The translations under genes were made by a program, and so were the position numbers. Shown one piece after another: positions 43,538 through 52,070 of a stretch of 64,000 nucleotides of DNA. Source of the DNA: an uncultured Bacteroidales bacterium (GTDB lineage Bacteria > Bacteroidota > Bacteroidia > Bacteroidales > UBA1715); contig CALAUG010000030.1 in assembly GCA_937892155.1 (NCBI GenBank), forward strand, positions 117,745-181,744, in the 5' to 3' direction. Numbering within the stretch: position 1 is the stretch's first letter; each line of letters opens with the position of its first letter. The notes under the pieces are model-generated. The model saw only the letters and a list, made by a program, of their open reading frames with translations. It ran no database searches and had not been told where the DNA came from.

Positions 43538-46171
43538 ATGGACGAACAACAAGACGAAACAATCACTCCAGATGAGCAGATGGATGATGCTTCTTCCGAA
43601 GCTGCGGTGCAAAATATCCGTTACATTGGAGATTATTTTCAAGACTGGTTTCTTGACTATGCTTCTTATGTGATAACCGACCGTGCTATCCCGTATCTTG
43701 AAGATGGTTTGAAGCCTGTTCAGCGTCGTGTTCTCTATACAATGAAGAAAATGGACGATGGTCGTTACAACAAGGTTGCGAGTATCGTCGGCGAAACTAT
43801 GAAACTTCATCCTCATGGTGATGCTGGTATTTATGATGCATTAGTCGGCCTTGGTCAAAAGGAGTTGTTAATCGACACACAGGGAAACTGGGGAAACATT
43901 TATACAGGTGATGGCGCAGCAGCTGGTCGTTATATTGAAGCAAAACTATCTGCTTTTGCAAAAGAAGTTCTTTTTAATGCTAAAACTACCGACTGGGTCC
44001 CGTCTTATGATGGAAGGAATCAGGAACCGGTAACTCTTCCAGTGAAATTTCCGTTGCTACTGGTTCAGGGTATTAAGGGTATTGCCGTTGGAATGGCTTG
44101 TAAGGTGCTTCCTCACAACTTCAATGAGTTGATAGATTCGTGTATAGCATATTTAAAAAACGAGCCGTTTGAATTGTTCCCTGACTTTCCAACAGGTGGA
44201 TTGATAGATGTCTCAAAATATAACGATGGTAAAAGCGGCGGACGTGTCCGTGTTCGTGCACGAATCAATAAATTAGACAATAAGACGTTGGTTATCACCG
44301 AAATTCCGTACGAGGAAACAACTTCGTCGGTAATTGATTCAATCTTAAAAGCCAACGAAGAAGGAAAAATCAAAATAAAACACGTCGATGATAATACTGC
44401 TGCAACAGCAGAAATTGTTATTACGTTGCCAGCTGGTGTCTCTGCTGACGAAACTATCGATGCATTGTATGTGTTTACTAAATGCGGTGTCTCAATTTCT
44501 CCGAATACGAATGTCATTTACGAGCAGAAACCACTTTTCTTGGGTGTTTCCGATATTTTGAAAAAGAATACCGACAGAACGGTTGATTTATTGCGCCGTG
44601 AGTTGGAAATTAATTTGGACGAATTGAAGGAAAGTTGGATGAGAACGTCTTTGGAAAAAATTTTCATAGAAAAAGAAGTCTATGAAAAAATCAAGCCTTG
44701 TAAGACGGAAGAAGACATCCTTACGACAATTGACAAAGGTTTGAAGCCATACGTAAAAGATTTCTGGCGCGAAGTGACCCGCGAGGATTGCATAGCACTT
44801 TCGAATATTCCAATCAAAAAGATTTCAAAATATAATTCGTTTAAAACCGATGAGTTCATCAAGAAATTGGAAGCCGATATGGAAGAGGTCAAAAACAACC
44901 TTGCTCATATTGTCGACTATGCAATTCGCTACTTTGAACATATTAAGGAAAAATATGGCGTAGGCAAGGAAAGAAAGTCGGAAATACGGAATTTCGAACA
45001 GATAGAGGTTGCTCAAGTTGTCAATGCCAATGCCAAGTTATATGCAAACTACGAAACTGGATTTGTTGGTACAAGTTTGAAGAAAGATGAATTCGTTTGC
45101 GATTGTTCCGATATTGATGATATTATTGTTTTCTTGCAAGATGGTTCGTTTAAGGTCACAAAAGTTCCTGACAAAGCATTCTTCGGTACGGGCATCATTC
45201 ACATTGCAGTGTTCCATAAAAACGACGAAAGGACGATTTATAATGTTGCCTACCGTGATGGGAAAACAAATGTTACCTATATTAAACGTTTTCCAGTAAC
45301 GGGTGTGAGCCGTGACAAAGATTATAACCTTACCTTGGGCACAGCAAAAACGAAAATTTTGTATTTCAGCGCAAATCCTAACGGCGAGGCTGAAATAGTG
45401 AAGGTTTATCTTCGTCAGGATTTACATTTGCGAAAGCCAGTTTTTGAGGTTGATTTCAGTACACTTGCAATAAAGAGCAAAAACTCCAAAGGAAATATTC
45501 TTACGAAGCATCCAGCATATAAAATTGTGAAGATTGAAGAAGGTGTTTCTACGTTGGGTGGTCGTAAAATATACTTCAACGAAGAAACTAAACGTTTAAA
45601 TGATGCAGGATATGGCACATTCTTAGGGGAATTCAAAGGCTCCGACAAGATTCTTGTCATTACCGAGGATGGTAAGTTCGCATTGACAACATTCGATTTA
45701 AGCAATCATTTTGAATATCCTGTTCTTCGTATTGAAAAATATGACGAGAAAAAGGTCTGGACTGCGATTGTGTATGATGCAGAACAGGATTTGAATTATA
45801 TCAAGCGTTTTAAGATAGAAGAAACTTCAAAATATGTGAGTTTCTTACCGGAAGCCGAGGGTTCAAAATTGGTAAAAATCAACGATGACAGATTTCCGCA
45901 GCTGTGCATCAGTTTTGGCGGTAAGCATGCGAACCGCGATATGGAATATGTCGATGTTGATGAATTTATAGCAATAAAAGGTTACAAAGCAAAAGGCAAG
46001 CGTGTATCAAACTATACTATAGATATGATGGAATTTGTAGAACCGCTTGAAAAGGAACTTCCATTGGAGGAACAAGTTGAACAGAATGCTCCATCGGAAC
46101 CAGCAAATTGGGATGGCGATGACACGCCGTCAGACAATCCGTTGTCTGGCAGTCAAATGTCGTTGTTTTAA
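43538..46171 (+). CDS. parC: DNA topoisomerase IV subunit A (GyrA/ParC family)
   Basis: The 877-residue type IIA topoisomerase subunit has the breakage-reunion domain: YASYVITDRAIPYLEDGLKP, VQRRVLYTM, GETMKLHPHGDAGIYDALV and the catalytic tyrosine about 132 in AAGRYIEAKLSAF. A C-terminal beta-pinwheel (from about 500) and an acidic, Ser-rich tail follow. The HPHGD and weak pinwheel GyrA-box suit the ParC-type form common in Bacteroidota rather than GyrA. The parE partner is not adjacent. A 256-nt gap upstream holds the pckA terminator and no clear promoter. Confidence 0.92.
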   Translation: MDEQQDETITPDEQMDDASSEAAVQNIRYIGDYFQDWFLDYASYVITDRAIPYLEDGLKPVQRRVLYTMKKMDDGRYNKVASIVGETMKLHPHGDAGIYDALVGLGQKELLIDTQGNWGNIYTGDGAAAGRYIEAKLSAFAKEVLFNAKTTDWVPSYDGRNQEPVTLPVKFPLLLVQGIKGIAVGMACKVLPHNFNELIDSCIAYLKNEPFELFPDFPTGGLIDVSKYNDGKSGGRVRVRARINKLDNKTLVITEIPYEETTSSVIDSILKANEEGKIKIKHVDDNTAATAEIVITLPAGVSADETIDALYVFTKCGVSISPNTNVIYEQKPLFLGVSDILKKNTDRTVDLLRRELEINLDELKESWMRTSLEKIFIEKEVYEKIKPCKTEEDILTTIDKGLKPYVKDFWREVTREDCIALSNIPIKKISKYNSFKTDEFIKKLEADMEEVKNNLAHIVDYAIRYFEHIKEKYGVGKERKSEIRNFEQIEVAQVVNANAKLYANYETGFVGTSLKKDEFVCDCSDIDDIIVFLQDGSFKVTKVPDKAFFGTGIIHIAVFHKNDERTIYNVAYRDGKTNVTYIKRFPVTGVSRDKDYNLTLGTAKTKILYFSANPNGEAEIVKVYLRQDLHLRKPVFEVDFSTLAIKSKNSKGNILTKHPAYKIVKIEEGVSTLGGRKIYFNEETKRLNDAGYGTFLGEFKGSDKILVITEDGKFALTTFDLSNHFEYPVLRIEKYDEKKVWTAIVYDAEQDLNYIKRFKIEETSKYVSFLPEAEGSKLVKINDDRFPQLCISFGGKHANRDMEYVDVDEFIAIKGYKAKGKRVSNYTIDMMEFVEPLEKELPLEEQVEQNAPSEPANWDGDDTPSDNPLSGSQMSLF

Positions 46172-46174
46172 GGA

Positions 46175-46188
46175 ATCAGTAATCAGTA
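46175..46188. repeat. Heptamer repeat ATCAGTA x2
   Basis: ATCAGTA at 46175-46181 and 46182-46188 repeat exactly with a 7-nt period, starting 4 nt after the parC stop codon. Confidence 0.65.
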
Positions 46189-46262
46189 GTCAATGGAGAG
46201 GCTTGTCTATTGACTTTTCTAAAAAACCCTGCGTTTGGACCGTAGAATTCCAAATAAATCTA

Positions 46263-46270
46263 TATATTTG
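46263..46270 (+). promoter_or_regulatory. -7 box of the VTC/DUF4956 cluster
   Basis: TATATTTG (TAnnTTTG) lies 24 nt before the first ATG of the five-gene cluster. A TTTG at 46234-46237 is slightly far for a -33 element. Confidence 0.5.
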
Positions 46271-46293
46271 TTACTCGATTAAATCTACCTAAA

Positions 46294-47019
46294 ATGAAAA
46301 TTACAAAAATCTTGCTTTGTGCTTCCGTAGTAACTCTTTTTTATTCTTGTGCACCAGAGGAGGGCAAAGGAGGTCTTGCGTCAATACAAGGGGTTGTGAT
46401 GACACAAAACATAAATACGCTTGGAGAAAAGTCCGGCGCTGTGTATCCCGCAGCCGACGAGGATGTGTATATTTCCTACGGAAATTCTGGTTTGGCTGAC
46501 GATAAGGAGGCAACAAGTTTTGATGGCTCCTATAAGTTCAGCAATTTAACGAAGGGTGACTATACAGTGTTTGTTTACTCCGACGATACAGCGTCAAATG
46601 CAAAATATCCAAAATTAGTTTGCTCACAGAAACTTTCGTTAGAGGGTAAAAAAGATGAAGCTAAAGCCGATATGCTAACCATCTATAAACACGTTGACTA
46701 CGATGATGGTAACGGCATCGTTTCCGGATATGTGAAAGAAATTGTGCAGGATGGTAATTTGGAGCTTGCGACAATTAACGGTGTTGATATTGATGTGTAT
46801 TTACAATATCAAAATAGTGAGGAAATCCTCGATCGTTATAGAACAGACGCAAATGGCAAATTTGTCATTTCGCATCTGATTCCCGGGAATTATCGTTTGT
46901 ATGCGCTTACAGAAACCTTGTTTAAACATGAGTCTGATACAGCGGTTATCCGTGATTTTCAGATTAAGGATAATTTCTCGCAGGAATTTGTAGATACAAT
47001 TTTTATTAGAAACTATTAA
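46294..47019 (+). CDS. Lipoprotein with two carboxypeptidase-regulatory/Cna_B-like modules
   Basis: The 241-residue protein has a signal ending in the lipobox FYSC (cysteine about 19). The first module, about 28-120 (IQGVVMTQNINTLGEKSGAV ... FDGSYKFSNLTKGDYTVFVY), and the second, about 145-235 (VSGYVKEIV ... TDANGKFVISHLIPGNYRLY), each have the beta-sandwich pattern of CarboxypepD_reg/Cna_B domains. It is the first gene of the cluster with VTC and DUF4956 proteins. It is a probable outer-membrane or surface lipoprotein; the function is unknown. Confidence 0.78.
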   Translation: MKITKILLCASVVTLFYSCAPEEGKGGLASIQGVVMTQNINTLGEKSGAVYPAADEDVYISYGNSGLADDKEATSFDGSYKFSNLTKGDYTVFVYSDDTASNAKYPKLVCSQKLSLEGKKDEAKADMLTIYKHVDYDDGNGIVSGYVKEIVQDGNLELATINGVDIDVYLQYQNSEEILDRYRTDANGKFVISHLIPGNYRLYALTETLFKHESDTAVIRDFQIKDNFSQEFVDTIFIRNY

Positions 47020-47031
47020 ACCTAAACGTAT

Positions 47032-47427
47032 ATGAAACTAACACATTTTGTATTGTGCCTTGCAACAGGATTGTGTATTGGTACTGCCGTATCGGCTCAA
47101 ACTGGCGAAGTAAAGACGAAGACAGTGTATGAAGTTGATAGTAAGGGAAAGAAAATTCTTGATTCAAAAGAAGAACGCGATGACCATGGACGTGTGGTTA
47201 AAGAATATCAATATGATGAATACGGCGATTTGAAAAAATACTACGTATATGAGTATAAAGGCAAAAAAGTCGTTGCCGATTATGAATATTCTCCTTCGGG
47301 GAAATTGAAAGAAAAAAGCGTATATCAATACAACGAAGCTGGTAAACGTACTGCTAAGTTGATATATGATCCATCAGGAAAATTATTAAAAAAGAAAGTA
47401 TACGAATATACGTACTACGCTGAATAA
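47032..47427 (+). CDS. Small secreted repeat protein (YD-like tyrosine-rich)
   Basis: The 131-residue protein has a signal peptide (about 1-22, ending AVSA). The mature part has about five short units of the pattern KEYQYDEYGDLKKYYVYEYK / YEYSPSGK / YQYNEAGK / YDPSGKLLKKKVYEY, with a Tyr-x-Tyr, then a turn and Gly-Lys. This recalls YD/RHS-type beta repeats and toxin-like WXXW modules, but no named family is certain. It is highly charged and rich in Lys and Tyr. The stop overlaps the start of the VTC gene, so its production is coupled to that protein. Confidence 0.75.
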   Translation: MKLTHFVLCLATGLCIGTAVSAQTGEVKTKTVYEVDSKGKKILDSKEERDDHGRVVKEYQYDEYGDLKKYYVYEYKGKKVVADYEYSPSGKLKEKSVYQYNEAGKRTAKLIYDPSGKLLKKKVYEYTYYAE

Positions 47428-48179
47428 TGGCTGATGCAGTAAAAAATATTGTTGATGCTATGCGTCCAATTACGTTGGACGAAATGGATTCTGTGAAACT
47501 GTTGAACCGTACGGATACAAAATACGTGTTCCGTCGTTCTCAGTTGATGGATGTTTTGGCCGAAATTGCACCTAATTATGCTGCTCTTCATATAAACGGA
47601 ACACCGTATCAGGACTACAAAACGACATATTTTGACACCGCTGACGATCAGATGTATCTTGCTCATCAAAATGGAAAACTGAACCGATACAAAGTTCGTC
47701 ATAGAACGTATCTCTCAACTGGTGCTGAGTTCCTTGAAATAAAGTATAAAAATAATAAACGGCGTACAAAGAAAAAACGTGTTGAGTTTTCTTTTTCAAG
47801 CCCGTTGATAGAGGCTAATGAGTTTATAAAAAAACATTGTCCGTATTCGGGGGAGGAGTTGTTTCCAAAAACGTTGGTGGAATATACCCGTTTAACATTG
47901 GTTGATTTGATTCACGGAGAACGCTGTACTGTCGATACAAATTTGATGATAACAAATTGTATCACAGGCGAAAAGGCAGATTTTTCCCATATCTGCATAA
48001 TTGAATTGAAACGCGATAAAAGCAGTGCCGTCTCGTATATGCAGAGTGCGTTGCTCAAGAACAGGATTTTTAAACGAGGAATGAGCAAATATGCTATTGG
48101 TACAGCAGTAGTCTATAAAAACATAAAGAAAAATAGATTCAAGAAAAAAATAAGATATATAGAAAAATTAAGACAATAA
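47427..48179 (+). CDS. VTC domain protein (polyphosphate polymerase-like)
   Basis: The 250-residue triphosphate-tunnel-type protein has the VTC pattern. LNRTDTKYVFRRSQL, DYKTTYFDTADDQMYLAHQ, NRYKVRHRTYL, FLEIKYKNNKRRTKKKRV, EYTRLTLVD and CIIELKRDKSSA supply the basic and acidic residues expected to line the tunnel. In yeast the VTC core makes polyphosphate from ATP. Bacterial homologues are usually next to DUF4956 genes, as here; their product is not proven. No membrane segment is seen, so it would be cytosolic or act with the DUF4956 membrane protein. Confidence 0.85.
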   Translation: MADAVKNIVDAMRPITLDEMDSVKLLNRTDTKYVFRRSQLMDVLAEIAPNYAALHINGTPYQDYKTTYFDTADDQMYLAHQNGKLNRYKVRHRTYLSTGAEFLEIKYKNNKRRTKKKRVEFSFSSPLIEANEFIKKHCPYSGEELFPKTLVEYTRLTLVDLIHGERCTVDTNLMITNCITGEKADFSHICIIELKRDKSSAVSYMQSALLKNRIFKRGMSKYAIGTAVVYKNIKKNRFKKKIRYIEKLRQ

Positions 48180-48204
48180 TTAATAATCATTTAACTCAAT
48201 AACT

Positions 48205-48849
48205 ATGGATGAACTTTTTGGAATTGCACTGATTGATGTGCCTTCGTTTGCAGAACTGATAATTCGTTTTGTATTTAACTTTTTAGTGATATTTGTTATC
48301 TCACGCTGTTTGTATTATCCAGCAACAAAACGTCGTGATTTCTTGTTCACCTACATTTTGATTTCAACTATTGTTTTCTTGTTGTGTTTCTTGTTGGGAA
48401 ATGTCAAGATTCAGGTTGGATTTGCTCTTGGTTTGTTTGCCATTTTCGGTATCATTCGTTACCGTACCGAACTTATGCCAATTAAGGAAATGACTTATTT
48501 GTTCCTTGTTATTGGTGTGTCGGTAATTAATGCCTTGTCAAACAAAAAGGTAAGTTATGCTGAATTATTGTTTACTAATTTGGCAATCTTAACTGTTGCT
48601 TTCTTCCTTGAAAAAGTTTGGATGATTAAGCACGAATCTCGTAAACGTGTCAAATATGACAACATTGCTCTTGTAAAACCAGAAAAATATGCTGAGTTGA
48701 AAGCTGATTTGGAAAAACGTACTGGTTTGAAAATTGAGCGTTTTGAGGTTGGCGATATTAATTATTTGACTGATTCTACTTGGATTCAAATTTATTACTA
48801 CGAACAGGACAATGCTGAAAACAATATGTCCGACGTACATCAAGAATAA
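48205..48849 (+). CDS. DUF4956 membrane protein
   Basis: The 214-residue protein has four or five membrane segments in the first 140 residues (e.g. FVFNFLVIFVISRCLYYPAT, YILISTIVFLLCFLLG, LFLVIGVSVINALS) and a soluble C-terminal part (about 145-214). FAIFGIIRYRTELMPIKEMT is the conserved DUF4956 centre. Genes of this family stand beside VTC genes in many bacteria, and a role in moving or using the VTC product is inferred. A hairpin lies directly after the stop. Confidence 0.87.
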   Translation: MDELFGIALIDVPSFAELIIRFVFNFLVIFVISRCLYYPATKRRDFLFTYILISTIVFLLCFLLGNVKIQVGFALGLFAIFGIIRYRTELMPIKEMTYLFLVIGVSVINALSNKKVSYAELLFTNLAILTVAFFLEKVWMIKHESRKRVKYDNIALVKPEKYAELKADLEKRTGLKIERFEVGDINYLTDSTWIQIYYYEQDNAENNMSDVHQE

Positions 48850-48857
48850 TGTGTAAT

Positions 48858-48885
48858 AGAGACGGCGAAGGCCGTCTCTGTTTTT
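48858..48885 (+). terminator. Terminator-like hairpin inside the cluster
   Basis: AGAGACGGC (48858-48866) and GCCGTCTCT (48871-48879) pair perfectly around GAAG, followed by GTTTTT. It lies between DUF4956 and DUF2490 and ends 4 nt before the next ATG, so it may lower, rather than block, expression of the last gene. Confidence 0.75.
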
Positions 48886-48888
48886 CAT

Positions 48889-49557
48889 ATGAATATCCGT
48901 TTAAAATATGCGTGTTTGATATTGCTGGGATGTTTGTGTAACATTCCGCTCATTGCACAAACACATTCGTTTCAAGTCTGGACAGGCTTGGAAACATCTG
49001 CGGCTATTACTAATAAATTGTCATTTGATTTCTCCGTTGAAACACGTTTTCAGCAGAATTCGGCAACTTTAAAACAAGCTTCGGCTGAAATAGGTGCCCG
49101 TTATAGCATCACAAAACCATTGTTCGTGGTTGCAAGTTATGAGTTCGCCGATAAATATAAGGGAACTGGTTATTTCCCTGTGCATACGTTTGCTGCCGCT
49201 GTCGGCTATAAAAAGAAATTAGGTGATTGGCGTCTATCAGTGCGTACGAAATTGAATGCAGGTAAAACAACATATATAAAAAAAGCAGAAGATGAACGGT
49301 TTGATTTTGTAGATAAAAACAAAATCAAGGTTGCGTATAATGGTTTTTCGCATATTCAGCCGTCAGTGTTTGTGGAAACGTATCATCCAATGTATGCAGG
49401 AAGTAATTTCCATGTTTCCACAGTGAAATATAGCGCAAATTGCTCTTTCAAACTTCGTAAGCATTTTAATCTTGATTTTGGCTATATGTTCCGTCACGAA
49501 ATAGACGACAAGGAATGTATCTCTATCGCCACTATTACTTTGGGGAAGGAGTGGTAG
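48889..49557 (+). CDS. DUF2490 outer-membrane barrel protein
   Basis: The 222-residue protein has a signal peptide (about 1-24, ending LIAQ) and then alternating hydrophobic-polar strands (QVWTGLETSAAI, LSFDFSVETRFQ, VVASYEFADKY, FAAAVGYKKKLGDWRLSVRTKL ... FNLDFGYMFRHEI) typical of DUF2490, a family of small outer-membrane barrels. No enzymatic motif is present. It closes the five-gene cluster and ends with a short aromatic C-terminus (KEW), as for barrel proteins. Confidence 0.85.
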   Translation: MNIRLKYACLILLGCLCNIPLIAQTHSFQVWTGLETSAAITNKLSFDFSVETRFQQNSATLKQASAEIGARYSITKPLFVVASYEFADKYKGTGYFPVHTFAAAVGYKKKLGDWRLSVRTKLNAGKTTYIKKAEDERFDFVDKNKIKVAYNGFSHIQPSVFVETYHPMYAGSNFHVSTVKYSANCSFKLRKHFNLDFGYMFRHEIDDKECISIATITLGKEW

Positions 49558-49608
49558 GAATTAATGCATAATTAAGTTGTCAAAATCTTTTTTGCTTATT
49601 TCCCAATT

Positions 49609-49643
49609 TCTCTAACCTCTCATCTTTCGTCTCTAATCTCTAA
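49609..49643. repeat. 7-nt-period repeat TCTCTAA
   Basis: TCTCTAA occurs at 49609-49615, 49630-49636 and 49637-49643, so copies are 21 and 7 nt apart. The tract lies just upstream of the ffh promoter and is part of the heptad-period intergenic set. Confidence 0.65.
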
Positions 49644-49652
49644 ATAAATCAT

Positions 49653-49660
49653 TATATTTG
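49653..49660 (+). promoter_or_regulatory. -7 box of ffh
   Basis: TATATTTG (TAnnTTTG) lies 22 nt before the ffh ATG. Confidence 0.5.
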
Positions 49661-49682
49661 TACCGTTTGAAATCGAATAACA

Positions 49683-51014
49683 ATGTTTGAGAATTTATCA
49701 GAACGATTGGAGAAATCCTTCAAAATGTTGAAGGGTCAGGGCAAGATTACCGAAATCAACGTTGCCGAAACTTTAAAGGATGTGCGTCGCGCATTGCTTG
49801 ATGCCGATGTGAACTATAAAATCGCCAAACAATTTACCGAAGATGTAAAACAGAAAGCTCTTGGGCAAAATGTTCTTACTGCGGTGAAACCGGGCGAAAT
49901 GATGACGAAAATCGTTCACGATGAGTTGACAGCTTTAATGGGCGGTCAGAAAACCGATTTGAATCTCAAAGGAAATCCTACCGTTATTTTGATGTCAGGC
50001 TTGCAAGGTTCTGGTAAAACAACAATGTCGGGGAAATTGGCCAATATGTTAAAAACGAAACAAGGCCGCCATCCATTGCTTGTTGCATGCGACGTATATC
50101 GTCCAGCTGCAATAAACCAATTGCAGGTTTTGGGAGAACAAATCGGTGTGCCGGTTTTTGCAGATTTATCTGATAGCAATCCTGTAAATATCGCAGAAAA
50201 GGCAATCCGCCAGGCAAAATTGAACGGACAGGATATCGTGATTGTCGATACTGCTGGTCGTTTGGCTGTTGACGAAGCCATGATGACTGAAATTACGAAT
50301 ATTAAGAATGCAATCAATCCGCAGGAAATTTTGTTCGTTGTTGATTCAATGACAGGTCAGGATGCAGTGAATACGGCAAAAGAATTTAACGACAGATTGA
50401 ATTTCGACGGTGTTGTTTTAACAAAACTCGATGGCGACACACGTGGTGGTGCTGCTCTTTCGATTCGTTCTGTCGTAAATAAACCAATAAAGTTTGTCGG
50501 TACGGGCGAGAAACTTGAAGCGATAGACGTGTTCTATCCAGAACGTATGGCCGACAGAATTCTTGGCATGGGTGATATTGTTTCGTTGGTTGAGCGTGCT
50601 CAGGAACAATACGACGAAGAGGAAGCCCGCAAATTACAGAAGAAGATTTCGAAGAACCAATTCAATTTCGAGGATTTTCTTGCTCAAATTCAACAAATTA
50701 AGAAGATGGGTAATTTGAAAGATTTGGCTTCGATGATTCCTGGTATGGGAAAGGCTTTGAAAAATGTTGATATTGACGATGATGCGTTCAAAGGGATAGA
50801 GGCAATTATTCGCTCAATGACACCGGATGAACGCGCAAATCCAATTATCTTGAACGGTTCTCGCCGCAAACGTATCGCATTGGGTAGCGGAACGACTGTT
50901 CAAGATGTAAATAAACTCATCAAACAATTCGATGAAACGAAGAAGATGATGAAAATGGTTACTGGAGCAAAAGGTAGCCGTATGATGCAGAATATGATGG
51001 CAAATATGAAATAG
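49683..51014 (+). CDS. ffh: Signal recognition particle protein Ffh
   Basis: Ffh binds 4.5S RNA and signal sequences to deliver nascent proteins to the membrane. The 443-residue protein has an N domain (about 1-95), the G domain with GLQGSGKTT (106-114), DTAGRLAVDE, TKLDGDTRGG and GTGEKLEAID, and an M domain (about 325-443) with SRRKRIALGSGTTVQDVNKL (RNA-binding) and a Met-rich end (MMKMVTGAKGSRMMQNMMANMK). The length is standard. It is likely monocistronic; folD follows after a repeat-containing gap. Confidence 0.98.
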   Translation: MFENLSERLEKSFKMLKGQGKITEINVAETLKDVRRALLDADVNYKIAKQFTEDVKQKALGQNVLTAVKPGEMMTKIVHDELTALMGGQKTDLNLKGNPTVILMSGLQGSGKTTMSGKLANMLKTKQGRHPLLVACDVYRPAAINQLQVLGEQIGVPVFADLSDSNPVNIAEKAIRQAKLNGQDIVIVDTAGRLAVDEAMMTEITNIKNAINPQEILFVVDSMTGQDAVNTAKEFNDRLNFDGVVLTKLDGDTRGGAALSIRSVVNKPIKFVGTGEKLEAIDVFYPERMADRILGMGDIVSLVERAQEQYDEEEARKLQKKISKNQFNFEDFLAQIQQIKKMGNLKDLASMIPGMGKALKNVDIDDDAFKGIEAIIRSMTPDERANPIILNGSRRKRIALGSGTTVQDVNKLIKQFDETKKMMKMVTGAKGSRMMQNMMANMK

Positions 51015-51056
51015 AGATATCAGTAATCGGTAATCTGTTGTCAAAATTTTATTGGC

Positions 51057-51083
51057 AACTGACCTCTGATAACTGACCTCTGA
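51057..51083. repeat. 14-nt-spaced repeat AACTGACCTCTGA
   Basis: AACTGACCTCTGA at 51057-51069 recurs at 51071-51083, exactly 14 nt apart. A related GTAATCG/GTAATCT pair, 7 nt apart, lies just upstream (about 51023-51036). The tract fills the gap between ffh and folD. Confidence 0.75.
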
Positions 51084-51100
51084 CAACTAAACTCAAGAAG

Positions 51101-51973
51101 ATGGAATTAATAGACGGTAAGAAAGTTAGCGAATCAATCAAACAGGGTATCGCTAAAGAAGTTGAAGCAATAAAGGCAAGAGGAGAGAAAGTTCCTCATT
51201 TGGCAGCAATTCTTGTTGGAAATGACGGAGGTAGTGTTACATACGTTAACAATAAAGTAAAAGCGTGTGAACAATGCGGATTTAAGTCAACATTAAAAAA
51301 ATTCGACGAAAATATCACGGAGGAAACGTTATTGAAAACGGTTGAAGAATTTAATAACGACGATGACATTGATGGTTTTATAGTTCAACTTCCATTGCCA
51401 AAACATATTGATTCACAAAAAGTTATAGAAGCAATCAATCCAAACAAGGATGTCGATGGTTTCCACCCAATGAATGTCGGGAAAATGATGATTGGCCTGC
51501 CATGTTTTAAATCGGCTACGCCTGCTGGCATTCTTGAATTATTAAAATTCTATCACATTGATACGGCAGGAAAACATTGTGTAGTAATTGGTCGAAGCAA
51601 TATCGTTGGAAAACCGATGAGTGTGTTGTTGAGCCAAAAAGGATGGGATTGCACGGTAACATTATGTCATAGCAAGACGAAAAATTTGGAAACAGTTTGT
51701 GCATCAGCAGATATTTTGATAGCCGCACTTGGTACGCCAGGTTTTGTGAAAGCAAATATGGTGAAAGAAGGTGCCGTAGTTATAGATGTAGGAACAACAC
51801 GTGTTACCGATGCTACTCGTGAACGTGGATGGCGTTTGTGTGGCGATGTGATGTTTGATGAGGTTTCTCCAAAGTGTAGCTACATCACACCAGTTCCTGG
51901 TGGTGTTGGTCCAATGACAATCTGCTCGTTGATGATTAACACGTTGCAGGCTGCAAAAGGGAAAAAAGCCTAA
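51101..51973 (+). CDS. folD: Bifunctional methylenetetrahydrofolate dehydrogenase/cyclohydrolase
   Basis: FolD interconverts methylene-, methenyl- and 10-formyl-tetrahydrofolate. The 290-residue protein has the catalytic YVNNKVKACEQCG (Tyr/Lys pair), VQLPLPKHID, NPNKDVDGFHP, the NADP-binding GRSNIVGKPMS and VIDVGTTRV, and the closing TPVPGGVGPMT. The length is normal. The gene is alone, with only a repeat-rich gap upstream. Confidence 0.97.
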   Translation: MELIDGKKVSESIKQGIAKEVEAIKARGEKVPHLAAILVGNDGGSVTYVNNKVKACEQCGFKSTLKKFDENITEETLLKTVEEFNNDDDIDGFIVQLPLPKHIDSQKVIEAINPNKDVDGFHPMNVGKMMIGLPCFKSATPAGILELLKFYHIDTAGKHCVVIGRSNIVGKPMSVLLSQKGWDCTVTLCHSKTKNLETVCASADILIAALGTPGFVKANMVKEGAVVIDVGTTRVTDATRERGWRLCGDVMFDEVSPKCSYITPVPGGVGPMTICSLMINTLQAAKGKKA

Positions 51974-52017
51974 AAGATGCCAGTTGGCAAATAGTTAGAA
52001 AAGTTATTTTTCTTTGC

Positions 52018-52040
52018 TCCTGATTCTTGCTTCCTGATTC
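52018..52040. repeat. 14-nt-spaced repeat TCCTGATTC
   Basis: TCCTGATTC at 52018-52026 recurs at 52032-52040 (14 nt), then decays to CCTGAC. It lies in the gap between folD and the zeta-toxin-like gene. Confidence 0.65.
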
Positions 52041-52070
52041 CTGACATTTGAAAATCCTGACAACTCTAAA

